In this document: positions 45,580 to 58,479 of the stretch, in pieces | How the letters are laid out: every line of letters begins with the position of its first letter | Numbering within the stretch: position 1 is the first letter of the stretch | Origin: Owenia fusiformis | Taxonomy: Eukaryota; Annelida; Polychaeta; Sabellida; Oweniidae | Direction: 5' to 3' | Assembly (NCBI GenBank): GCA_903813345.2 | Contig: CAIIXF020000006.1 | Span: 6,190,989-6,254,988, forward strand | Length of the DNA: 64,000 bases | Position numbers and translations under genes: made by a program | The notes under the pieces: model-generated | What the model saw: only the letters and a program-made list of their open reading frames with translations | Told to the model about the DNA's origin: nothing | The model's database searches: none

Positions 45580-46460
45580 AAATCAATCTCTTAAAAATGT
45601 GAAACATGAGTCTTCATTTGCAAAATAAAAGTTCACGATGTTCTGCTTTGTAGAAAAAAATCAAGATCAAAGTTTTACACAGTTATAAGACAGAGCAATA
45701 AACATGATAAAAATCACAATTTGACATTTTCAAAATAACAGGTCAAGCTGGTCAATAAATATTTATTATTGCGAAATAATGATTACCTGAATTCCAAAAT
45801 TAGTGTTTTTATTAGGCAGTAATTTTCTTTTATGCTTAATTCCATATCCTTCTTATTGACAGCATGTACATGAATCTAATTTCATGTATTTTCCAAATTA
45901 TAATCATTATTTGAAGGATACTATATTTACTTACTAGAATAGTATTTATTTATTTGCTAATTAGTAATTCATACAGATTTATATTATATAATCTTTGGCT
46001 ATTGTTTGGCTATAAACAATTCACTGTAAACATACATGGTCACTTCAATTGATAGGTACATAGTAACCTCAGAGTATATTACAAACTAAGAGTAAACACC
46101 AAAGTGTGATGTTGATCTGGGTTTGTTTATTGCTGGTATAAATATCAGGTGCTTATTACAACTTGTCTGTTTTAAAAACTGCGTAAAAATCAGACAGTTC
46201 TGATTTTATTTCATGGCAATCCTTTGATTTTTAGCTTATCTAGCAAAAACATTCAATTCAAATGAATTTGGATATTTCTACATCTTAACTGTTCAATAAC
46301 TTTTACATTTCATAATCTTAATCAATTTAATAATCTGAACATGTTGAACACACGTTTCTCGTGAACCAGTCATCAAAAAATTCTGAAAATTTTACACATT
46401 GTCAATTTAATGGTCATCTTTTGAATGATAACACTATAATTGGAAAAATATATATATAAT
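45580..46460. other. AT-rich intron or intergenic, nothing recognised
   Basis: No exon, repeat family or RNA gene was recognised. If the candidate leader exon at 43777 is right, this is intron 1 of the PPxY/CaaX gene. Confidence 0.4.
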
Positions 46461-47045
46461 TTCATCTATATTGTTTTAGAAAACACATCAGTCACTTGTT
46501 TTGTTCTTGATATCATGTTTCCAGAGTGAAATGAAACAACTTTCCGAACCTCATTGGAACAAAACGACATAAACACAACATGTTTAGGTCTCTCAATATT
46601 GTAATTGTACAAAGGAAATTTTGGTTGATTTTAAAAAAGTATCTTGTTAATGAAATAAAAGGTTTATCTTGATTTTTATCTATTTTGGGGGGAATTTTGA
46701 TTTAATTTTTTGAATACTTAAAATCAGCCAAAAATTCCTTTGTATAACTATAATATTGAGAGGTCTAAAAACATGTTGTATATGCTATTTTGTTCCAACA
46801 AGGTTCGGAAAGACATTTTATTTCATTCTCAAGAATTGGTAGAAAGGAGCAAAAACAATTGCACTAGAAAAACAAAAAATGTTAACAAAAACAGTTATAT
46901 AAAATATTTCTAAATAATTTTCGCAATAAATTGTTGTCAATCAGTTAACATTACATAAATTACCGTGTTTCTTTACAGAATGTTTTTATGATTGGTTTAA
47001 GAGAAAAACATTGTTGAATTCAGTTCTCCATATCGATACCACTCC
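46460..47045. mobile_element. Long imperfect hairpin element
   Basis: The left arm, 46543-46624 (TCCGAACCTCATTGGAACAA ... CAATATTGTAATTGTACAAA), pairs with the right arm, 46725-46809 (TTCCTTTGTATAACTATAAT ... TTGTTCCAACAAGGTTCGGA). The loop is about 100 bp. Flanking parts match 37515-37790 in inverted orientation. It lies just upstream of the coding start at 47312. If transcribed in intron 1 it would make a long double-stranded RNA stem. Confidence 0.7.
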
Positions 47046-47299
47046 TTTAAACATATTTTAAAAGATTTAACATTTGAACAATCTTATTTTGCATGCAACT
47101 TTGATTGCTACACTATGTCATCCATGTATACTTTTATTTATTCCTAATACAGGAGTAAGAAGGAGTTGTTATGTTAGGGATGGCTTATGAATATAACTCA
47201 TTTTCAGCTGTAACTCATGATGCAATTGCAAGGACAGAAGATATAGTAATATTATATAATTATATTGCTTATTTTTCTACATAATCATTCTATTTCTAG

Positions 47300-50200
47300 G
47301 AATAACTAATCATGGAGAAGGAAGTTGATCCATCTGCTCCAAACCTTCCTCACCAAGCTGACCCAGGAAACCTTAACAACAGTACCCACCCTCCTCCTGG
47401 GAACCCTACTCTCAATGCTGTGCCTTCACCTCCTACATATAACATGTATGATGTGCCTGAATTTGATGGGCCTCCACCATCATATGAACAGTGTGTTTAT
47501 AATGATCCAAAAACTTCCTACCAACCTGTGACACAGCCAGAAGAAATTCAAAGTAAGCACGAAAATCATAAGCTTAAGGAGTTTTAGAAATATTTTTTAA
47601 ATAAAGATGGCAGCGCAACAAATCTGGTACACTGCTGCCATCTTTATTTGTGCCTTAAAGATGACTCAATTTTTCTTGCATATCTAGTTTAAACAATGCA
47701 CTAGTCTTATCTTGTGATGTAATGACTTTAGATGCACTAACTGTGCTCAAAATTACACTCTTTACTCTTTTTGACGCTATACATGCAATATTTTGACATA
47801 TAGTACATGGTCAGATTGAGGTTTCCAGTGAATTCATTCAAAATTGAGTTTAAAAAGCAAATAGATTAAGAAATATCCAGAATTTGTCTAACAGTCATAC
47901 TGTTTTGTTTTACAGTTGCAAAGCCTGCAGATACTGGACTGCCAGCTCTGTGGTATGTTGATTTTTTCCCAAGAAAAGTTATACCTCTCCAGCAACCAGT
48001 AGAGTATTCAGCAGAACCACGATATGAACCGTTCATGTAAGTACATGTATATTGATACGTATTATTATCATTTTTCACCATTTAATTGGAAAGTCAGTTG
48101 ACAATTTGATTTATCAGTTTTTCTTATTCCCCTGAATACATAATAACATATTGTTTATTGAGATATAATTGAGAGATATATTTAATCAGGGATATTGTAA
48201 AGATTCTCCAAATTAAAGTGGAGTGTCAAAGTGAAACAATTTATAGTACCATTGAGTATTTAAGGGTTATTGGGGTTATTAAAGTGCACCATTTATTTTT
48301 AAAAAACACATTATATGCCTATGTTGAAAGAAATTTCTGTTGTAGCCTACTGAAAAAATATTTGAATGTGTTGTAGGTCGTGTATGCACCAAGCCAACTA
48401 TTGGCTGACTCAGAACCTTCACTATGAGGTAAAGACGTGTGAGTGTATTGAGAGGAAGGTAGCAAAGGATGGCAGTGTAGAGGGAGAGACAACCCTCTGG
48501 AATAGATCTCACTATAATAAAACTGTTTATGTGAGAGGATTAAGGTCAGTATAATTGCTTAATTGCTTCATCAACAACCAAATTAATCATTTTATAGCCA
48601 AACTTATTCAGATTCATTTTCCCACCCTAGGAAGTTTGGGAAGGATAGAGAGAAAATGATCCGTTTCTTTGACTAAGCTCCTGGCTATGCTACTTGTTTT
48701 TATAGTTAATTGTGATTTTCTGTGCACCCATTGAGCCCTTTATTAATGAAAAAACAAGTATCTCATTTTAGAATACAAGTAATATTAGAAGCGATAAAGA
48801 AGAGACCAGGATGTATGACAACCTGACAGTTAATGTGTGAACCTGAATGTAATACATACATACATGTGTCACAATTTTAATTCTCAATTCTGAATATACA
48901 CTGTAATTCCAGAATCTGGATACATGGTAAAGCAGACCCTAATGGTCCTGCTCAACAACTGGCCCATTTCAACATCAAGCCAGAGGTCCACCAAATTTCT
49001 CTGACAGAGACCGAGGAATTCCAACAGAGTATGGCATTGGGCAATGCCATGGCAATGAGCAATATGATGATGGCTGGTCCATTTCGTAGAAGGCAACACA
49101 ATGGTTAGTCAGTTAGTGGCAGATAAATCTCTTTTTTGTCAATTTTTGTAAACAGAGATTAAAAGATGGCTGTCATTTAAAATAATGTTCAAATTCAGTA
49201 TGACCTTATGGCTTGGTTCTTCATTTAGGTTCATTTAACCGTGACTTCTGCCCAATGACTGATGTTACAGAGAAACCTTTATATCTGAACTTGTCTCCTG
49301 TCTAAATCAAATACCTCTCATTTTTTGTCCCTGAGCCAAGGTTATCTCCCATTGACCTACATATTTGAAAAACCTTGATATGTGAACACCTGCTTATCTG
49401 AACACTTGTGGCCAGTCCCAGTAGTGTTCAGATTAGACAGGTTTTACTATATTGATATTTTATCGCCTGCTTTCAAAAATAGAATTATTATCACTTGTAG
49501 CTATGAATATGGCGATGAACATGCAAATGGCAGCAAATATGTGTCAGGGGGTGACGATTCCAAAGTTTCAGTCATTAGAAGATGCATTGAAGCAATGGAA
49601 TGAAAGGCTTGATGAAAATCCTATACCAGGTAATGAGAACATGAGATATTGATGGGGTTTAATTGGATATGTATTTCCTCATTTGTAATTCCTTATTTTC
49701 ATGTTTAAGAACACTTAGTATCATTTAGTGCCACTTTTGTATATAGACTGTATTTTATTTACCTTTTGGTATCTGATTCATTTTTACCCTTACTTTCTGA
49801 CTCACTCACCTCATTACATTTGTAATTTCAATTTCTGCATAATCATATGCTACTTTTGTATTACAGGTAAACTGCTGAATATTGAAACATTTGAGATGAA
49901 GTATTCCGAGACATCATTTTTTGAGAGCACAGAGAATCATGTTGATCCAGAGGTGACAGCTTGGACACAAAGGGAATCAACCAGTAAAATGTTTGTCCAT
50001 GTATTGAGAGTCTTTTATGTTATTGGACCACCTTCTGGGGAGAAATTAGGTATGTATATTGATCAAAGAAAGTGTTTGGGGGTCAAGGTCATTGTAATAT
50101 TCATTGCTTTTACATTCATATCATGAACCAGTGTAATTTTGTAAGTTGACTTTCATTGTTATTTTTACCAGTGATCTCTTTAGGATTGGTGGAGTACAGT

Positions 50201-53200
50201 ACAGTACAGTACAGTACAGCACAGTAAAATACAGTCATAGTACAGTACAGTACAGTAACAGTACAGTGCAGTTCATCTCAGTATGATACAGTACAGTACA
50301 GTACATCATGGTACAGTACGGTACAATACATTACATGCACAGTACTGCACCATGTTAAAAATCTTATTACCTGGAGCCCAGTCATAAATATTTAATAATC
50401 AGGTTAGCTGAAATTCAAGGGAGAATATGTCTGGTGTTGTAATGTTATGGAATGTGTCCATAGAGTTAGATATGCAGAAGTATGCTTTCTAAATTTCAGG
50501 AATAATGAACTTCACCCCATATTTACTGGAAGAAATGCCACGCACATTCTCTGTAAGACAACCAAAGTTTGAAGCATATACCTCTGTATTGGATAGAGCA
50601 ACTAATTGGGTTGTACAGAACCAGGTCAGTACGTATTTCATCAACTCAAGTGTTATTTAAGGATGCAGTACCAGGTCAGCGTAGAAAAAGTTCCAGACAT
50701 TAGATTTTGCTCATATTTTGTACAATGTATCACTATGATGTTATCATCATTCAAGTGCAATATGAAGAGGATTGACCGTCTGGTAATTACAAAATAAAAA
50801 AATTATTTTACCCACCCAAAATGAATCTTTTTACGTTTTTGAGTTTTCAATAGAGCTGGCACCTTTCGAACCCTGGTTTTCGTATCCACTAATTGCGACT
50901 CAAGAACAAGTTTTCCCATAAAAGTGAAAGGGATAAAATATGCTTGATAAAATGTTTGCAATTTAATTATTTTCTGGAAACACCATTATCGAAATAAACT
51001 ATAATTTTTGAATAAGACTAAATGCGAAAATGACGTTCTTGGGAGCTAGCTTTCTCAAACCGGAAGTCAAACCTGCGCAAACAGATGTGAAAACCGACCC
51101 GGTACTGCATCCTTAAAGGAAAATGAACTATGTATCTGTTATGTGCAGATAAAAAACTTGTTTAAAATCAGAATAACATTTTACCATTATAACTATTCAT
51201 ATAGATTTATCAACATTTCTAGCTCACATCATATGGTTCAAGCCTATATTATGGAACCACCCACTCATATGTCTGTTAACAAATTTCGAAATCTATATGG
51301 TTTCAAAACATGTATGCATTACTCACTTCTCAAGCATGAAACTTCCAAGTGAATAAAATTGGATTTTCAGGAAAACAATTTAGGTGGACATTATCCTTAT
51401 CTATGGAAGAATTACCAGACATAAAGTATGAAGTCATAATCATGTTTATCCTATGCCAAGTAGAGTTTTAGGGTGATAAGTTGGTAAGATATATCCCGTA
51501 TCATGATTTTGAGGTTTCCATATCCTGAACCTCCATATCTCCCGCCATATCTCCCGCTCCAGGGCATATCTTCCCGCTTCGAAAAAAAAATTGAAAAAAG
51601 AAAAAAAAGAATATGTAAAAAATTGAAAAGAAAAACTTGAAAAAAGAAATAAGATTTTAATATTGAAAAAAAATTAGAAAAATGTGAAAAAAATTGAAAA
51701 AAAATTGAAAGAAAATTAGAAAACTCTACTTGGTATAGGATAAAGCAGTTATGTACGGTCGGTTTGGATATTGGGTTCATCCCTCGTGAGATATACACAT
51801 CTACCTTCGGTCCCTACAGTCCCTCAGGTAGATATGCATATCTCCCTCTGGATAAACCCCATATCCAAAACCTCCCAGTACATAACCCTTATATATGTAT
51901 CGAATGTATGGTTTATCCTATTTGCTTTTGTTTCAGGCCATTAACAGAGTAACTAACATTCAATCTATCAACCTGAGATGGGAGAGGTTAAACTTGAAAG
52001 GTAAACATCTCATCATTTCAAACTGATAAAACAGTGACCATCCACTTCTACAGAATTATTGCCTAGTATCCTGAAAATTAAGGCATTTTCTTGAAATAAT
52101 TCAGAATTCTTCCAAAATAGATACAACAAAGAATACTGTGGGCATCATTTTCAAAAAGTTGCCCTCAACTTTTCTATTCTTTGTTGCATATACAAGTGAA
52201 CATTTTATTTTATGTTACAGCCAACATTGACCCAAACTCAATGGCCTTCGCAGAGAATCCCTATGTTGATACACAATTTGTGAGGACAGTAAGAATAGCA
52301 TACGCTATCAATCCTGCCCCTATACCCCCTGAAACACCCATGTTACTTACTACAAAGGTGATGTGTCCATATAAGGTTGGAGCAAGAATATTTGAAACAA
52401 ATGGACAGAATTTACAGCGTGTGGTCGCGTGGCTCCATCTGTCAGGTGTGGCATAGATTAAATGTTAAATGGTCTATTTAGCACATAAGATTAAATGAAA
52501 TGCTGTGATATCCAATTGGCAACATTGACTCATAAAACTCAGAAAGTAATCGTGATCGTAATAATCCCAAGATTCTTTCTTGTTTTGTTGAATGAGTGAC
52601 TATTTTATTTATATCAAATACCTGCTGCATGGACATTCCTACATTTTGAAAAAAGCATATTTATAGATTTAAATATTCTTGAGCAAGATTTTACTCGGGT
52701 AATTGTATATTTTAGGAGCAAAGGTACTTTGTGCCGAAACAGTGGAATACAACTTCCACCCTGATGCGAAGATAGTTAGATCTGACGAATCATACTGGAA
52801 AGTTACTGGACATACTGGACACTATTGGCTCTGCTGTTTCAGGTAAATTACCTTTGCTAAAAGATAGTTCTGACATCGAAACTACCAGATAACCCTTCAA
52901 ATGTTTTGGATTGTATACATTGTTTTGGCCCATTTGGAAAAGATGTTTATACAGATTTCTGCATACCTTTTAGATCTGAGGGAATTGTGACTAACACCCC
53001 AGTCACATTTCCTACGGCGACCTTGCGGTCTATCATTTCTGCGGCCAGTAGCTTTTCTACGCTCGCCGCAGAATTTCTGCGCTCTCATACTTTTGCAGTC
53101 ACATTTCCCACGGCAGCCGCACGGTGAATTTTAAATTTCTATTGATAAATAATAGTTTTTTTCATTTTATTTACATTAGGACAATTTATAAATGTTATTC

Positions 53201-53988
53201 AAAGTGCTAGGATGTAATATCAAATGAAAAGTGATCGTGAAACATTGACAAATAATGATTCAATCTTGTTGAGCCAGTTGATTTCTACGGGGACATCAGA
53301 AATGAACAAATATTATAACTCCGAGTTATAATTTCTACGCCTTCCCTGCGGCCTGTAAAAATCTTCATACGCCGTACGGAGGCCGCAAGGCGAGCGTAGT
53401 TTTTCTACGCTCGCCGCAGAAATTCACCGATTTAATTGTTCTGCGGTCGACTTGCGGCCGCCGTGCGACAAATGTGACTGGGGAGTTAATATTTGCACAG
53501 AATGTTGATTAAAATGGCTGACCACCCATTAACCATATCCCTGGAAAGCTGATGAAATATTTTCAACTTTAATTTAGCTTTTGCCAAAAACCAATTGATC
53601 TTTCAACAATAGAAACACTTACTGTATAATATCTAATGATGTTACACTCCAGTGAAATCATTGAATGTTGATCATAAAACTGACATACTCTACCATCTAA
53701 TGTCGGCTCATTCATTTTCTCTGTGAATGTTGAAAATAAGTAGATTCTTAGAATCTTGAAACATGCAATATTATGCACATATTGAATTTAATAATGTAAT
53801 ACAATAAATCAAGCCAATTATTGAGAGTGATGCATCTTTTTCAACTCAGTTGTATATTGTCATGCAGTTAACTCTTTGAATGTTTTAGGCTGTATATTGT
53901 GGGGCCATACACGGAACCTCCAGCTAGTATGCTACCACCGCCTCCTGTTCTCCCAGTTGCCTCATCTGAATGTTGTACCATCATATAA
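47300..53988 (+). CDS. Uncharacterised protein with N-terminal PPxY motifs and C-terminal CaaX box
   Basis: Eleven coding exons, 47300-47552 (ATG 47312), 47916-48036, 48377-48544, 48913-49103, 49501-49629, 49867-50049, 50500-50624, 51937-52000, 52221-52445, 52716-52842 and 53889-53988 (TAA), join in phase to 557 residues. I do not recognise the family. The first 80 residues are Pro-rich and carry two PPxY motifs (PPTY, PPSY), which bind WW domains such as those of NEDD4-type ubiquitin ligases. The middle is a folded, aromatic-rich region (LWYVDFFPRKVIPLQQ; LRIWIHGKAD). A Met-rich patch (MALGNAMAMSNMMM; MNMAMNMQMAANM) spans the exon 5/6 junction. A second beta-rich region ends in HYWLCCFRLYIVGPY. 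The C-terminus reads SSECCTII, where CTII fits a CaaX prenylation box with a preceding Cys suitable for palmitoylation. There is no signal peptide or membrane helix, so a cytosolic, lipid-anchored adaptor is inferred; an arrestin-like fold is only a guess. Confidence 0.8.
47599..47649. repeat. Perfect 15 bp stem hairpin in an intron
   Basis: AAATAAAGATGGCAG (47599-47613) and CTGCCATCTTTATTT (47635-47649) are exact inverted repeats with a 21 nt loop, just after exon 2 of the PPxY/CaaX gene. Likely a minimal MITE remnant or a structured intron element. Confidence 0.75.
50192..50345 (+). repeat. (GTACA)n-type microsatellite
   Basis: About 150 bp of ACAGT/GTACA units, partly decayed, in an intron of the PPxY/CaaX gene. 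Purely simple-sequence. Confidence 0.9.
51450..51915 (-). mobile_element. Dispersed repeat (TACTTGGCATAGGATAAA family), copy 2
   Basis: Reverse-complement order of the modules at 28600-28945: CCTATGCCAAGTAGAGTTTT, GATAAGTTGGTAAGATATAT, CCATATCTCCCGC, an A-rich GAAAAAATTGAAAAA-type run (51580-51720), a second CTCTACTTGGTATAGGATAA, then ACATCTACCTTCGGTCCCTA and GTACATAACCCTTATATATG. The A-rich run and the extra end module make this copy longer. It ends about 20 bp before the acceptor of exon 9. Confidence 0.7.
52990..53487. mobile_element. GC-rich element with ~20 bp terminal inverted repeats
   Basis: TAACACCCCAGTCACATTT at about 52991 is mirrored by AAATGTGACTGGGGAGTTA at about 53466-53484. 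Subterminal parts (GACCTTGCGG; CGGCAGCCGCACGG) are also inverted copies of one another, and CTACGCTCGCCGCAGAA appears twice. One palindrome, GCGAGCGTAGTTTTTCTACG, spans the middle of the right half. The GC content is far above the surroundings. No ORF. It lies in the last intron of the PPxY/CaaX gene. Confidence 0.8.
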
Positions 53989-53999
53989 AGGGAACTAAT

Positions 54000-55960
54000 G
54001 GTTAGTGCGAATTTCTTAATTTCTATTTAAATTAATGCACATGTGAATTACGTACATGTAATATAGATCACTAGTGTCAATAATTTATTGTAACATGTGT
54101 CACCAATTTCAAATTTTTAAAGATCTATCTAAAATACAAATACATACTTCAAATTAATTCATTTTTTTAAACCTGTAAACATGAAAACCTTAGACAATTA
54201 TAATATTTTGTTCTCATGTTAGTAACCTGAACAGTTTCTTTAGCCAAGTAGTACAGCATTTGTATTTACCTCTGAAACATTGACATGGAAAACCTGTAAT
54301 AGAAACATAGTTGATTCCATTCTTTTATGCAACGACTACCAACTCAGAAACAGCATTCAGGTTAATGGGCGAAATGCATACAATTTCTGAGACACCAGCT
54401 GATGGCACAAAGAAGGATCATGACCTCCACTTTTTTAACAACCGCATGTCAATGCATCATAGATGTTTAAGTTAATCAAGCAATACTTCCAGGTGACAGA
54501 CATAGTGTGGGATGATTCCAAGATCCTGTACTGCTGCCCCACACCTATACAGAAGAAAACAGATCTGATGATTATACACATTCCTTGATTAGGCTAATGG
54601 CTTTAATTTTTCCTTGGTGAATAACAATTAGCCTACCAGGACATGTGGGAATAATTTGTTTCAATGACCTACAAAAGAACACTGTCCAGTCTACAGAAGA
54701 TTACATTTGTTGACTCATTTTCCATCAATTAGATGGATCTATATGATTGGAAACAAATATAATGAGTCCTGACAAAATATTTTGATACTCATGTTTAGAT
54801 ATTGAGTTTTTTGTGATTATGCAAAGTGAAATAATTTATAAATGAAGTTGGGGCATACAGTAAAACATGATGATTTTGCTTTTTCCTTAAAATTTGGGAA
54901 AATAAATAGAACTTAAATTGCTGTAATAGTTCAATTTGTAATAATATATTGCTAATTCACAAATCTAATGTTGATTGGAATACATGTAGCCAAGATTCTG
55001 AATTCATCAATGGCACAAAACGTCATGATACATTGAAATTCATGAAAAGTGATTTTGTGAATTTAACATGTTTAACCTTAGACTTTGAAATATTTATGAT
55101 GATTCTGTATATAACTGTATTTCTGTGATATTATTTTCTTATAACTGTATTGCTGTGATATAATTTTCTTATCTCATTTATGAGAATTATTAATCTGTGA
55201 TATTTCTACAATACAAATGCCACAAATGAAATTGTACATCATTTGTTGATCATTATTACCAGTAGTTTATATTTTGGATTGTTTTAAGTTTATACACTAA
55301 TTAAGGGATGTAGCCAGGAAATGAAAGTAGACGAGGTAATTTAAATATGTGAGCCTCTAGGGTAAATGAAACATGAAACTAGCATTTGACTTCATTGCTA
55401 CAGGTTTAGTTGAAAAAATGTGAAATTTTGTTTGGCCTGGCTATATGACGATGCAATTGATATGCAATTATTTTTCAAGAGATGCTCGTATAATATTATA
55501 ATATTTGAGAAATACACACATGTTATACAACATTAAGACATATTATGCAATATTATGATGTTTGTATTCTTCTCAATATTACATCAACTGCTGTGATAAT
55601 TTATAAAGACATCTGCCGATCTTCCACACATGAGGAAAAATAATGTAAAACCCTTCTACAAAACTTTATATTTTTCTAATCTATGTGAACACAGCTTCCA
55701 ATATGAGAGGCTGCTCCATTACACAAACCAATTTACATATATATAAACTATGCATTCCTGTAACAGCATTTTGGTACATAATATCACAATTATGATGTAC
55801 ATTGTGTGTTTTAATAATTCTAAAATTTTAAAAATATTATACTTGATTTTACATTAATCATAGCTATTCTGTACTATGGTGCCGGCATCAAGTGATATTA
55901 ATTATTTATGCATTGTATATACATGTACATGTATGATATTTTGATCAAGAATTTTGTAGT
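54000..55960. other. 3' UTR and intergenic region of the PPxY/CaaX gene
   Basis: AT-rich, with several AATAAA hexamers (for example near 54900) that could end the transcript. A direct repeat (ATAACTGTATTTCTGTGATA and ATAACTGTATTGCTGTGATA) lies at about 55111 and 55140. No protein-coding signal. Confidence 0.45.
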
Positions 55961-55961
55961 A

Positions 55962-56173
55962 TATTGTGCTTCTACTTAATTTGGTGGTACTTATTTTAGC
56001 AGATTTGCTGTTTTGAACATTTGGCAACTACTTAATTTGGCTGACTTGCAATATTGAAATGTCTATACCATACAATTTTACGATTGAAATATGAAATATT
56101 GAATTTGGCAGCTGCTTAATTTGTGGACTTTAAACAATTTGGCAGATCTGCCAAATTAAGTAGAAGTACAGTA
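55962..56173. mobile_element. MITE with TACTGTACTTCTACTTAATT terminal repeats, copy 2
   Basis: TATTGTGCTTCTACTTAATT at the left and CCAAATTAAGTAGAAGTACA then GTA at the right form inverted repeats. The interior is closely similar to 23639-23860, sharing TTTGCTGTTTTGAACATTTG and GACTTGCAATATT. Confidence 0.8.
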
Positions 56174-56179
56174 TCTGAA

Positions 56180-57350
56180 GTTATATCAAATGATTGTTTT
56201 AACACTGTTTTACTCCAAGAAATGTCAGGATTTTTTGGGGAAGAGCCATGACAAAAAATATTGTAACTCGACTCTATTCCTCTAAAAATAATAAGTACAA
56301 AATAGTGGTTGTATGAATTTGATGAATTATACATAAATTCTTCTCAGAAGATCTCTGATACTTTTCTAAATGTAGCGACTCCATTAAAATGAATATTATT
56401 TTCACCGATAGGTTTTGATTCTGAAGTCAGTCAAAGATGCAACATTTTGAAATTTTTGTGAAAATATGTTCAAGAGAATCTCAGCTTAACTCATATATTC
56501 AACATTCCAATCAAATGTTTTTCATCACATATTTATTGTTATTATATCCAATATGTTATTGTTACTTAAAATATTTTTAATGTATGATTCTCAGTTCTAT
56601 TTTATTATTACATATTTATATGATATTATTATACAATATCGGACTCTGACTCCCTGAGGTAATATTTACCATTGATGTTCTGTTAGAACCTGTTAGCTCA
56701 GTGTGATATGATATAGATGTATAAACTCTAAACTGCTAAAGTGTGATATAAATAAATTCTTAATTGTGATAAAAGTTGTTTCTTAAATTACTTTTGTAGC
56801 AGTAGATCCAAGCATATTAGAATTTTATCTGTGGGGAGTTTGAAGACAATGGAGTTTGATTTGAAGCACAGTGGGTGGAGTTTGAAGCACTATGCAATTT
56901 TATTTGCAGCACAGTAGTTTGAAGTAAATTACAGATTTTTTGGAGCACAACCGAGTGCTGTATTTATATAGAGAATCAATAGAGGTTTCCATTTCATAGC
57001 CCTTTTTCCAATTAATTTACTATATAATTGCCCTGTGTAAGTGGAACACTTCAAAGTCATGTGACCCATTAACTTAATGCATAATCAGTCTCTGTAAGTG
57101 GAACACCTCTGTTAATGGCCTCATCATTGGATTGACATATTGCAATTAACAGATCCCAAGATAAATGTTTTGTGATTCATTTTCTAAACAGTAATGGTGC
57201 AATTCCAAAGATAATTGGTTTTCAATATATTTAAAAGTTGATGAGACTGTCCATCAAAATATGCCTGAGGCAAGCTAGTGTAAACTGATTAAAATTTAAT
57301 AAATTGATTATAGAAAATTGATAATAATTCATACATACACACACCACCAG
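56180..57350. other. Intergenic; upstream flank shared with the second glycosyltransferase-like copy
   Basis: Mostly AT-rich without genes. From about 57185 to 57380 the sequence (GTGCAATTCCAAAG, ATAATTGGTTTTCAATA, ATGCCTGAGGCAAGC) is homologous to 63640-63850, directly upstream of the second gene copy. The promoter region was therefore duplicated along with the gene. Confidence 0.6.
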
Positions 57351-57383
57351 ATTGATAAATTCTTTTAATACAGAACAAACACA

Positions 57384-58473
57384 ATGACAATGTGTAAGAT
57401 GGAAAAATTGTTCCGGTTCAGAAATAGGTTCAAAAGCAGTCTTTTTGTCTTGGTTTTCTTAATTTTGATGACCAAATTGTCATTTCATTTGAATATTTCA
57501 ATGAAAATAACAAAAGCAATGGCTAAAGTGGAAACACCATATAGATCAGCAAACATGGTGACATATAATAATTATGTGAAAGATTTTCTTTATATAGTGA
57601 ATTCTAATCAATGCATAAAGGACTATCTTGTAGAAAATAACATACTGGGGGACCCAGAGAATTTGGATGTGTTGGTACTGAGTTATAAAGCTCCCTGTAA
57701 AGACTTGAAGTTAAATCATGTTAAATACATATATGGTCCAAATACAACTTGGGGATCCGGAAGAAACCTTGCTTGGACTTATGCACAAAAACATCTTGGA
57801 AAATATTTGTATTATTTTTTTATGGATGAGGATATCATATTGAAACCAACACTGCCAAGATATCTCAGTAAAGATGCCCTAAATAAACTGAAATCAAATA
57901 CTTCCATCCTGAGACAATTTGAAGATTTTCTACTTGATACACAACCTGCTGTAGGGGCGCCTTTCCGATCAGTTGATGACCCTTTGGGAATTCAGGACTT
58001 CACTGAATGCTGCCCAGGAAAGGACAATCATAACAAACATTAAGGGTCTTCCAGTACGAATTTCAATGGTAAAATTTGATGAGTGTTTTGCAGCATTTCA
58101 TAGTAAAGCTATAGGGCATATAATGCCAATAGATCTACGATATGACAGAAAAAGTTGGACCGCAGCTGGACAGTACCTACATATGAAATCGTATTATTAT
58201 TTTCACCGTCAACTTGCACGGTATACCCTCATGACCGTGCATAACACTCAGCACAAAGGTTATCCCCAAGGAATGCTTCCATATGTTGATATTATTAAAA
58301 ACATCAAATCCCAAACTCCAAAGTCTTACAGAAATGCAACAATATTTGTGAAGGACCTTAAGATTATGGCTGGCAAAGACTGGGGAAAACATATATACAT
58401 TAACCCACTGAAACCAACTTTTGAATTAGCTCCTGAAAATGATGCAATAACGCCTTTTAAATACTCATATTGA
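57384..58473 (+). pseudogene. Type II membrane glycosyltransferase-like protein, frameshifted
   Basis: The first ORF, 57384-58043, has a short cytosolic basic N-terminus, a membrane anchor at residues 19-36 (SLFVLVFLILMTKLSFHL) and a luminal domain with GPNTTWGSGRNLAW (123-132) and FFMDEDIIL (DxD-like acidic triad 148-150), as in GT-A-fold enzymes. The second ORF continues in the +1 frame to 58473 with PVRISMVKFDECFAAFH, AAGQYLHMKSYYYFHRQL and YPQGMLPYVDIIKN. The parts make one protein of about 360 residues if a single-base shift between roughly 57975 and 58045 is allowed. An acceptor-like CTTTTAATACAG lies just before the ATG, so a 5' UTR intron is likely. Possibly a pseudogene, possibly a sequencing or assembly error. 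Specific substrate unknown. Confidence 0.7.
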
Positions 58474-58479
58474 TATCAT

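Noticed and set aside
46543-46809. MicroRNA precursor
   Set aside because: The arms are about 82 bp with a ~100 bp loop, and the sequence belongs to a dispersed element; a transposon hairpin is simpler.
58177-58392. Minus-strand ORF inside the glycosyltransferase-like gene
   Set aside because: Antisense shadow of the conserved plus-strand coding sequence.
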